Assembly: GCA_030998225.1 (NCBI GenBank)
Contig: JAPYXD010000715.1
Coordinates: 5,398,501 to 5,462,500, forward strand
Source of the DNA: Diplolepis rosae
Lineage: Eukaryota; Arthropoda; Insecta; Hymenoptera; Diplolepididae
Reading direction: 5' to 3'
DNA length: 64,000 nucleotides
A model generated the notes under the pieces. It was given only the letters and a program-made list of their open reading frames with translations, made no database searches and was not told the DNA's origin. Shown here piece by piece: positions 1 to 10,156 of this stretch; the first letter of the stretch is position 1; every line of letters starts with the position of its first letter. The position numbers were made by a program, and so were the translations under genes.

Positions 1-99
1 AGACTTTAAAAATATCACCCGGGTATCTTAAAATTTGGGGTCCCAGCAAGACTTCCCGTAGGAAAAATATATTATAAACAGCTAGAATCCTGAATTTAA
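1..99 (+). repeat. Partial C subunit at the left edge, block-head variant
   Basis: The window opens about 13 bases into a C subunit. This C variant is one base longer than usual and has its own signature, CTTAAAATTTGGGG followed by TCCCAGCAAG. The same signature appears only at 5421 and 7629, so it marks the head of the large block that fills the first 13 kb. Confidence 0.9.
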
Positions 100-210
100 T
101 TTTAGAATGACGGGACAGTAGAAATACCTTTTGGCCATCTTAATGTTTAGCTCTCATCTTAACTTCCCTGAGGAAGCAGTATTTTGTGCACATGGACTAC
201 TACATATGAT
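100..210 (+). repeat. Subunit A, first complete copy (type example)
   Basis: This is a 111-base subunit starting TTTTAGAATG followed by ACGGGACAGTAGAAATACC. It aligns without gaps to subunit B, with about 74 of 111 bases identical by hand count, so the two descend from one ancestral element. Recurrent A variants differ mainly in the middle and 3' half: GAGGAAGCAG with TTTTGTGCACATGG; AAAGAAGCAG with TTTTCAGCACATGG; GAGGAGGCAG with a GGACTGCTACATTTC tail; CCATTTGTCC with TAACTGCCCTGAAG; GAAGAAGCCG with TTTTTAGCACCTGG; and AACATTTTGCAACC with ATCTTTACTTCC. These variants define the higher-order blocks. Confidence 0.95.
163..176. other. Conserved dyad in subunit A (CTTCC-CTGA-GGAAG)
   Basis: This is a perfect inverted repeat with 5-base arms and a 4-base spacer, starting 64 bases into subunit A. 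The equivalent position in B and C also carries a TTCC-GGAA dyad. In A variants with GAAGAAG or TAAAGAAG, the right arm is partly broken. It could act as a protein-binding site or a short hairpin; neither can be shown from sequence. Confidence 0.6.
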
Positions 211-321
211 TTTTAGAATGCTGGAATCTCTAAAATACCACCCAGTTATCATACATTTAAATTCTCAGCTCTAGTTTCCTTTGGAACATGTGTTTTCAGC
301 ACATGAAGCACTAGACATAAT
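211..321 (+). repeat. Subunit B, first complete copy (type example)
   Basis: This is a 111-base subunit starting TTTTAGAATGCTGG. It aligns without gaps to A (about 67% identity) and to C (about 56%). Three main variants recur. The first has GAATCTCTAAAA with CTCTAGTTCC. The second has GAATCACTAAAA, CCACTCAG and TAGCTTAAGTTGCC. The third has GAAACTCTAAAA with CTCTATTTTCC. A minor form has GAATGACTAAAA and marks one unit of the 9-unit higher-order repeat. The third form lacks the in-frame TAG found in the first, which is why short open frames appear by chance in a few units. Confidence 0.95.
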
Positions 322-432
322 TTTTAGTCTGTCGAAACTTCAGAAATATCAGCTGGGTATCTTAGATTTGGGTTCTATGCTTGACTTCCCGTAGGAAAAA
401 TATATTATAAACAGCTAGAATCCTGAATTTAA
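322..432 (+). repeat. Subunit C, first complete copy (type example)
   Basis: This is a 111-base subunit starting TTTTAG, here with the CTGTCGAAACTTCAG variant. Three main C forms recur. C1 has GTCGAGACTTTAAAAATATC and the 333-base unit length. C2 has GTCGAGACAGAAATATC, three bases shorter, with GATTTCCAGTAGG and a TATAGTATAAAAAGC stretch, giving 330-base units. C3, shown here, has ATCAGCTGGGTATC and GGGTTCTATGCTTG. C3 differs from the others by CAGCTGGG in place of CAGCCGGG, which looks like CpG decay. The C subunit ends in AATTTAA and runs directly into the next A. Confidence 0.95.
386..397. other. Conserved dyad in subunit C (TTCC-CGTA-GGAA)
   Basis: This is an inverted repeat with 4-base arms and a 4-base spacer. 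The C at 385 that precedes it lies 64 bases into subunit C, the same offset as the dyads in A and B. In C2 units the sequence is TTCCAGTAGGAA, which keeps the arms and changes only the spacer. Confidence 0.6.
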
Positions 433-761
433 TTTTAGAATGACGGGACAGTAGAAATACCTTTTGGCCATCTTAATGTTTAGCTCTCACCTTACTTCCC
501 TGAGGAAGCAATATCTTGTGCACATGGACTACTACATATAGTTTTTAGAATGCTGGAATCTCTAAAATACCACCCAGTTATCATACATTTCAGTTCTCAG
601 CTCTAGTTTCCTTTGGAACATGTATTTTCAGCACATGGAATACTAGACATAATTTTTAAGATGTCGAGACAGAAATATCAGCCGGGTATTTCAACATTGG
701 GTTCCCAGCTTGACTTCCCGTAGGAAAAATATATTATAAACAGCTCGACTAATGTATTTAA

Positions 762-983
762 TTTTAGAATGACGGGACAGTAGAAATAACATTTGGCAAC
801 TATAATGTTTAGCTCTCATCTTAACTTCCCTGAAGAAGCAGTATTTTCAGCACATAAAATACTAGACATAATTTTTAGAATGACTGGACCTTAGGAATAT
901 CACCCGGGTATCTAGAAATTGGGTTTCCAGCTTGATTTCCCGTAGGAAAAATATATTATAAACAGCTAGAATCCAGAATTTAA
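762..983 (+). repeat. Two-subunit unit (A/B fusion plus C)
   Basis: This unit is 222 bases instead of 333. Its A subunit passes into the 3' end of B at CAGCACATAAAATACTAGAC near 849-868, so exactly one subunit length is missing. A and B share GTATTTTCAGCACATGGA at this point, which suggests misaligned exchange between them. The A part carries AACATTTGGCAACT. Confidence 0.92.
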
Positions 984-2306
984 TTTTAGAATGACGGGAC
1001 AGTAGAAATACCTTTTGGCCATCTTAATGTTTAGCTCTCATCTTAACTTCCCTAAAGAAGCAGTATTTTCAGCACATGGACTACTGCATATCATTTTTCG
1101 CTTGCTGGAATCACTAAAATACCACTCAGTTATCATACATTTTAGTTCCTAGCTTAAGTTGCCTTTGGGACATGTATTTTAAGCACATGGAGTACTAGAC
1201 ATAATTTTTAGGATGTCGAGACAGAAATATCAGCCGGGTATCTCAACATTGGGTTTCCATCTTGATTTCCAGTAGGAAAAATATAGTATAAAAAGCTAGA
1301 TTCCAGAATTTAATTTTAGAATGACGTGACAGTAGAAATACCTTTTGGCCATTTTAATGTTTAGCTCTCATCTTAACGTCCCTAAAGAAGCCGTATTTTC
1401 AGCACATGGACTACAGCATATCATTTTTAGAATGCTGGAATCACTAAAATACCACTCAGTTATCATACATTTTAGTTCCTAGCTTAAGTTGCCTTTGGGA
1501 CATGTATTTTAAGCACATGGAGTACTAGACATAATTTTTAGGATGTCGAGACAGAAATATCAGGCGTGTATCTCAACATTGGGTTTCCAGCTTGATTTCC
1601 AGTAGGAAAAATATAGCATCAAAAGCTAGATTCCAGAATTTAATTATAGAATGACGTGACAGTAGAAATACCTTTTGGCCATTTTAATGTTTAGCTCTTA
1701 CCTTAACTTCCCTGAAGAAGCCGTATTTTTAGCACCTGGACTACTGCATATCATTTTTAGAATGCTGGAATCACTAAAATACCACCCAGTTATCATACAT
1801 TTCAGTTATCAGCTCTAGTTCCCTTTGGAACGTGTATTTTCAGCATATGGAATACTAGACATAATTTTTAGGATGTCGAGACTTTAAAAATATCAGCCGG
1901 GTATCTCAACATTGGGTTCCCAGCTTGACTTCCCGTAGGAAAAATATATTATAAACGGCTAGACTCCTGAATTTAATTTTAGAATGAAGGGACAGTAGAA
2001 ATACCTTTTGGCCATCTTAATGTTTAGCTCTCATCTTAACTTCCCTGAGGAAGCAGTATTTTGAGCACATGGACTGCTACATTTAATTTTTAGAATGCTG
2101 GAAACTCTAAAATACCACCCAGTTATCATACATTTCAGTTCTCAGCTCTAGTTTCCTTTGGAACATTTATTTTCAGCACATGGAATAATAGACATAATTT
2201 TTAGGATGTCGAGACAGAAATGTCAGCCGGGTATCTCAACATTGGGTTCCCAGCTTGACTTCCCGGAGGAAAAATATATTATAAACAGCTAGACTACTGT
2301 ATTTAA

Positions 2307-2527
2307 TTTTAGAATGACGGGACAGTAGAAATAACATTTTGCAACCTTAATGTTTAGCTCTCATCTTTACTTCCCTGAAGAAGCAGTATTTTCAGCACAT
2401 AAAATACTAGACATAATTTTTAGAATGACGGGACCTTAAGAATATCACCCGGGTATCTAGAAATTGGGTTCCCAGCTTGATTTCCCGTAGGAAAATATAT
2501 TATAAACAGCTAGACTAATGTATTTAA
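2307..2527 (+). repeat. Two-subunit unit (A/B fusion plus C)
   Basis: It has the same GCACATAAAATACTAGAC junction, with AACATTTTGCAACC in the A part. The C part reads GACGGGACCTTAAG with ATCACCCGGG and loses one A in the following GGAAAATATA run, giving 221 bases. Confidence 0.92.
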
Positions 2528-4363
2528 TTTTAGAATGACGAGATAGGAGAAATACCATTTGGCCATCTTAATTTTGAGCTCTCATCTTAACTTCCCTGAA
2601 GAAGCCGTATTTTTAGCACATGGACTACTACATATCATTTTCAGTATGCTGGAATCTCTAAAATACCACCCAGTTATCATACATTTCAGTTCTCATCTCT
2701 AGTTTCCTTTGGAACATGTGTTTTCAGCACATGAAGTACTAGACATAATTTTTAGTCTGTCGAAACTTCAGAAATATCAGCTGGGTATCTTAGATTTGGG
2801 TTCTATGCTTGACTTCCCGTAGGAAAAATATATTATAAACAGCTAGTCTCCTGAATTTAATTTTAGAATGACGGGACAGTATAAATACCTTTTTGCCATC
2901 TTAATGCTTAGCTCTCATCTTAACTTCCCTGAGGAAGCAGTATTTTGTGCACATGGACTACTACATATGATTTTTAGAATGCTGGAATCTCTAAAATACC
3001 ACCCAGTTATGATACATTTCAGTTCTCAGCTCTAGTTTCCTTTGGAACATTTATTTTCAGCACATGGAGTACTAGACATAATTTTTAGGATGTCGAGACA
3101 GAAATATCAGCCGGGTATCTCAACATTGGGTTCCCAGCTTGACTTCCCGTAGGAAAAATTTATTATAAACGGCTAGACTCCTGAATTTAATTATAGAATG
3201 ACGTGACAGTAGAAATACATTTTGGCCATTTTAATGTTTAGCTCTTACCTTAACTTCCCTGAAGAAGCCGTATTTTTAGCACCTGGACTACTGCATATCA
3301 TTTTTAGAATGCTGGAATCACTAAAATACCACCCAGTTATCATACATTTCAGTTATCAGCTCTAGTTCCCTTTGGAACATGTATTTTCAGCATATGGAAT
3401 ACTAGACATAATTTTTAGAATGTCGAGACTTTAAAAATATCAGCCGGGTATCTCAACATTGGGTTCCCAGCTTGACTTCCCGTAGGAAAAATATATTATA
3501 AACGGCTAGACTCCTGAATTTAATTTTAGAATGAAGGGACAGTAGAAATACCTTTTGGCCATCTTAATGTTTAGCTCTCATCTTAACTTCCCTGAGGAAG
3601 CAGTATTTTGTGCACATGGACTACTACATATGATTTTTAGAATGCTGGAATCTCTAAAATACCACCCAGTTATCATACATTTCAGTTCTCAGCTCTAGTT
3701 CCCTTTGGAACATGTATTTTCAGCACATGGAATACTAGACATAATTTTTAGAATGTCGAGACTTTAAAAATATCAGCCGGGTATCTCAACATTGGGTTCC
3801 CAGCTTGACTTCCCGTAGGAAAAATTTATTATAAACGGCTAGACTCCTGAATTTAATTTTAGAATGACAGGACAGTAGAAATACCTTTTGGCCATTTTAA
3901 TGTTTAGCTCTCATCTTAGCTTCCCTAATGAAGCAGTATTTTCAGGACATGGACTACTGCATATCATTTTTAGAATGCTGGAATCTCTAAAATACCACCC
4001 AGTTATCATACATTTCAGTTCTCATCTCTAGTTTCCTTTGGAACATGTGTTTTCAGCACATGAAGTACTAGACATAATTTTTAGTCTGTCGAAACTTCAG
4101 AAATATCAGCTGGGTATCTTAGATTTGGGTTCTATGCTTGACTTCCCGTAGGAAAAATATATTATAAACAGCTAGTCTCCTGAATTTAATTTTAGAATGA
4201 CGGGACAGTATAAATACCTTTTGGCCATCTTAATGTTTAGCTCTCATCTTAACTTCCCTGAGGAAGCAGTATTTTGTGCACATGGACTACTACATATGAT
4301 TTTTAGAATGCTGGAATCTCTAAAATACCACCCAGTTATCATACATTTCAGTTCTCAGCTCTA

Positions 4364-4377
4364 GTTCCCTTTGGAAC
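4364..4377. other. Conserved dyad in subunit B (GTTCC-CTTT-GGAAC)
   Basis: This is a perfect inverted repeat with 5-base arms, starting 64 bases into a B subunit that begins at 4301. Compared with the dyad in A, the outermost base pair is flipped from C-G to G-C, so both arms changed together. The B variant with GTTTCC keeps only 4-base arms, and the variant with GTTGCC TTTGGGAC breaks the dyad. Confidence 0.6.
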
Positions 4378-5420
4378 ATGTATTTTCAGCACATGGAATA
4401 CTAGACATAATTTTTAGTCTGTCGAAACTTCAGAAATATCAGCTGGGTATCTTAGATTTGGGTTCTATGCTTGACTTCCCGTATGAAAAATTTATTATAA
4501 ACGGCTAGACTCCTGAATTTAATTTTAGAATGACGGGACAGTAGAAATACCTTTTGGCCATCTTAATGTTTAGCTTGCAACTTAACTTCCCTGAGGAAGC
4601 AGTATTTTGTGCACATGGACTACTACATATGATTTTTAGAATGCTGGAATCTCTAAAATACCACCCAGTTATCATACATTTCAGTTCTCAGCTCTAGTTC
4701 CCTTTGGAACATGTATTTTCAGCACATGGAATACTAGACATAATTTTTAGTCTGTCGAAACTTCAGAAATATCAGCTGGGTATCTTAGATTTGGGTTCTA
4801 TGCTTGACTTCCCGTATGAAAAATTTATTATAAACGGCTAGACTCCTGAATTTAATTTTAGAATGACGGGACAGTAGAAATACCTTTTAGCCATTTTAGT
4901 GTTTAGCTCTCATCTTAACTTCCCTAAAGAAGCAGTATTTTCAGCACATGGACTACTGCATATCATTTTTAGAATGCTGGAATCACTAAAATACCACTCA
5001 GTTATCATACATTTTAGTTCCTAGCTTAAGTTGCCTTTGGGACATGTATTTTGAGCACATGGAGTACTAGACATAATTTTTAGGATGTCGAGACAGAAAT
5101 ATCAGCCGGGTATCTCAACATTGGGTTTCCATCTTGATTTCCAGTAGGAAAAATATAGTATAAAAAGCTAGACTCCAGATTTTAATTTTAGAATGACGTG
5201 ACAGTAGAAATACCTTTTGGCCATCTTAATGTTTAGCTCTCATCTTAACTTCCCTGAAGAAGCCGTATTTTTAGCACCTGGACTACTGCATATCATTTTT
5301 AGAATGCTGGAATCTCTAAAATACCACCCAGTTATCATACATTTCAGTTCTCAGCTCTAGTTCCCTTTGGAACATGTGTTTTCAGCACATGGAACAGTAG
5401 ACATAATTTTTAGAATGTCG

Positions 5421-7628
5421 AGACTTTAAAAATATCACCCGGGTATCTTAAAATTTGGGGTCCCAGCAAGACTTCCCGTAGGAAAAATATATTATAAACC
5501 GCTAGAATCCTGAATTTAATTTTAGAATGACGGGACAGTAGAAATACCTTTTGGCCATCTTAATGTTTAGCTCTCATCTTAACTTCCCTGAGGAAGCAGT
5601 ATTTTGTGCACATGGACTACTACATATGATTTTTAGAATGCTGGAATCTCTAAAATACCACCCAGTTATCATACATTTAAATTCTCAGCTCTAGTTTCCT
5701 TTGGAACATGTGTTTTCAGCACATGAAGCACTAGACATAATTTTTAGTCTGTCGAAACTTCAGAAATATCAGCTGGGTATCTTAGATTTGGGTTCTATGC
5801 TTGACTTCCCGTAGGAAAAATATATTATAAACAGCTAGAATCCTGAATTTAATTTTAGAATGACGGGACAGTAGAAATACCTTTTGGCCATCTTAATGTT
5901 TAGCTCTCACCTTACTTCCCTGAGGAAGCAGTATCTTGTGCACATGGACTACTACATATAGTTTTTAGAATGCTGGAATCTCTAAAATACCACCCAGTTA
6001 TCATACATTTCAGTTCTCAGCTCTAGTTTCCTTTGGAACATGTATTTTCAGCACATGGAATACTAGACATAATTTTTAAGATGTCGAGACAGAAATATCA
6101 GCCGGGTATTTCAACATTGGGTTCCCAGCTTGACTTCCCGTAGGAAAAATATATTATAAACAGCTCGACTAATGTATTTAATTTTAGAATGACGGGACAG
6201 TAGAAATAACATTTGGCAACTATAATGTTTAGCTCTCATCTTAACTTCCCTGAAGAAGCAGTATTTTCAGCACATAAAATACTAGACATAATTTTTAGAA
6301 TGACTGGACCTTAGGAATATCACCCGGGTATCTAGAAATTGGGTTTCCAGCTTGATTTCCCGTAGGAAAAATATATTATAAAAAGCTAGAATCCTGAATT
6401 TAATTTTAGAATGACGGGACAGTAGAAATACCATTTGGCCATTTTAATGTTTAGCTCTCATCTTAACTTCCCTAAAGAAGCAGTATTTTCAGCACATGGA
6501 CTACTGCATATCATTTTTAGAATGCTGGAATCACTAAAATACCACTCAGTTATCATACATTTTAGTTCCTAGCTTAAGTTGCCTTTGGGACATGTATTTT
6601 AAGCACATGGAGTACTAGACATAATTTTTAGGATGTCGAGACAGAAATATCAGCCGGGTATCTCAACATTGGGTTTCCATCTTGATTTCCAGTAGGAAAA
6701 ATATAGTATAAAAAGCTAGATTCCAGAATTTAATTTTAGAATGACGTGACAGTAGAAATACCTTTTGGCCATTTTAATGTTTAGCTCTCATCTTAACGTC
6801 CCTAAAGAAGCCGTATTTTCAGCACATGGACTACAGCATATCATTTTTAGAATGCTGGAATCACTAAAATACCACTCAGTTATCATACATTTTAGTTCCT
6901 AGCTTAAGTTGCCTTTGGGACATGTATTTTAAGCACATGGAGTACTAGACATAATTTTTAGGATGTCGAGACAGAAATATCAGCAGGGTATCTCAACATT
7001 GGGTTTCCAGCTTGATTTCCAGTAGGAAAAATATAGTATAAAAAGCTAGATTCCAGAATTTAATTTTAGAATGACGTGACAGTAGAAATACCTTTTGGCC
7101 ATTTTAATGTTTAGCTCTCATCTTAGCTTCCCTAATGAAGCAGCATTTTCAGCACATGGACTACTGCATATCATTTTTAGAATGCTGGAATCACTAAAAT
7201 ACCACTCAGTTATCATACATTTTAGTTCCTAGCTTAAGTTGCCTTTGGGACATGTATTTTGAGCACATGGAGTACTAGACATAATTTTTAGGATGTCGAG
7301 ACAGAAATATCAGCCGGGTATCTCAACATTGGGTTTCCATCTTGATTTCCAGTAGGAAAAATATAGTATAAAAAGCTAGACTCCAGATTTTAATTTTAGA
7401 ATGACGTGACAGTAGAAATACCTTTTGGCCATCTTAATGTTTAGCTCTCATCTTAACTTCCCTGAAGAAGCCGTATTTTTAGCACCTGGACTACTGCATA
7501 TCATTTTTAGAATGCTGGAATCTCTAAAATACCACCCAGTTATCATACATTTCAGTTCTCAGCTCTAGTTCCCTTTGGAACATGTGTTTTCAGCACATGG
7601 AACAGTAGACATAATTTTTAGAATGTCG
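5421..7628 (+). repeat. Higher-order block, region I copy 2 (7 units, 2208 bases)
   Basis: Seven unit intervals (333, 329, 222, 330, 330, 330, 334) add up to 2208. The start repeats bases 1 to about 1,550 and the end repeats about 4870-5420, so the block looks like copy 1 with its middle 3.2 kb removed. It carries a two-subunit unit at 6182-6403. Unequal crossing over between misaligned blocks explains it most simply. Confidence 0.85.
6182..6403 (+). repeat. Two-subunit unit (A/B fusion plus C)
   Basis: This is the equivalent of 762-983 in the second region I block, at an offset of 5420. It has the same junction and the same C part (GACTGGACCTTAGG). Confidence 0.92.
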
Positions 7629-8389
7629 AGACTTTAAAAATATCACCCGGGTATCTTAAAATTTGGGGTCCCAGCAAGACTTCCCGTAGGAAAAATATAT
7701 TATAAACAGCTAGAATCCTGAATTTAATTTTAGAATGACGGGACAGTAGAAATACCTTTTGGCCATCTTAATGTTTAGCTCTCATCTTAACTTCCCTGAG
7801 GAAGCAGTATTTTGTGCACATGGACTACTACATATGATTTTTAGAATGCTGGAATCTCTAAAATACCACCCAGTTATCATACATTTAAATTCTCAGCTCT
7901 AGTTTCCTTTGGAACATGTGTTTTCAGCACATGAAGCACTAGACATAATTTTTAGTCTGTCGAAACTTCAGAAATATCAGCTGGGTATCTTAGATTTGGG
8001 TTCTATGCTTGACTTCCCGTAGGAAAAATATATTATAAACAGCTAGAATCCTGAATTTAATTTTAGAATGACGGGACAGTAGAAATACCTTTTGGCCATC
8101 TTAATGTTTAGCTCTCACCTTACTTCCCTGAGGAAGCAATATCTTGTGCACATGGACTACTACATATAGTTTTTAGAATGCTGGAATCTCTAAAATACCA
8201 CCCAGTTATCATACATTTCAGTTCTCAGCTCTAGTTTCCTTTGGAACATGTATTTTCAGCACATGGAATACTAGACATAATTTTTAAGATGTCGAGACAG
8301 AAATATCAGCCGGGTATTTCAACATTGGGTTCCCAGCTTGACTTCCCGTAGGAAAAATATATTATAAACAGCTCGACTAATGTATTTAA

Positions 8390-8611
8390 TTTTAGAATGA
8401 CGGGACAGTAGAAATAACATTTGGCAACTATAATGTTTAGCTCTCATCTTAACTTCCCTGAAGAAGCAGTATTTTCAGCACATAAAATACTAGACATAAT
8501 TTTTAGAATGACTGGACCTTAGGAATATCACCCGGGTATCTAGAAATTGGGTTTCCAGCTTGATTTCCCGTAGGAAAAATATATTATAAACAGCTAGAAT
8601 CCTGAATTTAA
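8390..8611 (+). repeat. Two-subunit unit (A/B fusion plus C)
   Basis: This is the equivalent of 762-983 in the third region I block, at an offset of 7628. The junction is unchanged. Confidence 0.92.
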
Positions 8612-9935
8612 TTTTAGAATGACGGGACAGTAGAAATACCTTTTGGCCATCTTAATGTTTAGCTCTCATCTTAACTTCCCTAAAGAAGCAGTATTTTGAG
8701 CACATGGACTACTGCATATCATTTTTCGCTTGCTGGAATCACTAAAATACCACTCAGTTATCATACATTTTAGTTCCTAGCTTAAGTTGCCTTTGGGACA
8801 TGTATTTTAAGCACATGGAGTACTAGACATAATTTTTAGGATGTCGAGACAGAAATATCAGCCGGGTATCTCAACATTGGGTTTCCATCTTGATTTCCAG
8901 TAGGAAAAATATAGTATAAAAAGCTAGATTCCAGAATTTAATTTTAGAATGACGTGACAGTAGAAATACCTTTTGGCCATTTTAATGTTTAGCTCTCATC
9001 TTAACGTCCCTAAAGAAGCCGTATTTTCAGCACATGGACTACAGCATATCATTTTTAGAATGCTGGAATCACTAAAATACCACTCAGTTATCATACATTT
9101 TAGTTCCTAGCTTAAGTTGCCTTTGGGACATGTATTTTAAGCACAATGGGGAATTAGACATAATTTTTAGGATGTCGAGACAGAAATATCAGGCGTGTAT
9201 CTCAACATTGGGTTTCCAGCTTGATTTCCAGTAGGAAAAATATAGCATCAAAAGCTAGATTCCAGAATTTAATTATAGAATGACGTGACAGTAGAAATAC
9301 CTTTTGGCCATTTTAATGTTTAGCTCTTACCTTAACTTCCCTGAAGAAGCCGTATTTTTAGCACCTGGACTACTGCATATCATTTTTAGAATGCTGGAAT
9401 CACTAAAATACCACCCAGTTATCATACATTTCAGTTATCAGCTCTAGTTCCCTTTGGAACGTGTATTTTCAGCATATGGAATACTAGACATAATTTTTAG
9501 AATGTCGAGACTTTAAAAATATCAGCCGGGTATCTCAACATTGGGTTCCCAGCTTGACTTCCCGTAGGAAAAATATATTATAAACGGCTAGACTCCTGAA
9601 TTTAATTTTAGAATGAAGGGACAGTAGAAATACCTTTTGGCCATCTTAATGTTTAGCTCTCATCTTAACTTCCCTGAGGAAGCAGTATTTTGAGCACATG
9701 GACTGCTACATTTAATTTTTAGAATGCTGGAAACTCTAAAATACCACCCAGTTATCATACATTTCAGTTCTCAGCTCTAGTTTCCTTTGGAACATTTATT
9801 TTCAGCACATGGAATAATAGACATAATTTTTAGGATGTCGAGACAGAAATGTCAGCCGGGTATCTCAACATTGGGTTCCCAGCTTGACTTCCCGGAGGAA
9901 AAATATATTATAAACAGCTAGACTACTGTATTTAA

Positions 9936-10156
9936 TTTTAGAATGACGGGACAGTAGAAATAACATTTTGCAACCTTAATGTTTAGCTCTCATCTTTACT
10001 TCCCTGAAGAAGCAGTATTTTCAGCACATAAAATACTAGACATAATTTTTAGAATGACGGGACCTTAAGAATATCACCCGGGTATCTAGAAATTGGGTTC
10101 CCAGCTTGATTTCCCGTAGGAAAATATATTATAAACAGCTAGACTAATGTATTTAA
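9936..10156 (+). repeat. Two-subunit unit (A/B fusion plus C)
   Basis: This is the equivalent of 2307-2527 in the third region I block, at an offset of 7629. It has the same junction and the same one-base loss in C. Confidence 0.92.

Larger units (their letters stand above)
1..5420 (+). repeat. Higher-order block, region I copy 1 (17 units)
   Basis: The block runs from one copy of the distinctive C head to the next, at 5421. It contains 17 A anchors (115 to 5201), including two-subunit units at 762-983 and 2307-2527. Its first half matches 7629 onward at an offset of 7628-7629, and its first 1.5 kb matches 5421 onward at exactly 5420. Its last two units (about 4870-5420) match the end of the next block (about 7080-7628). 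Confidence 0.85.

Noticed and set aside
100..118. Possible CENP-B box at ATTTTAGAATGACGGGA in subunit A
   Set aside because: Only the TT and CGGG of the required positions match; the CG after TT and the central A are absent. Many A variants have ACGTGAC, which breaks the CGGG as well. No better match was seen elsewhere in the unit.
163..397. Heat-shock element or STAT site in the TTCC-GGAA dyads
   Set aside because: The TTC and GAA halves are 6 bases apart, which fits neither the 2-base spacing of heat-shock elements nor the 2-4 base spacing of STAT sites.
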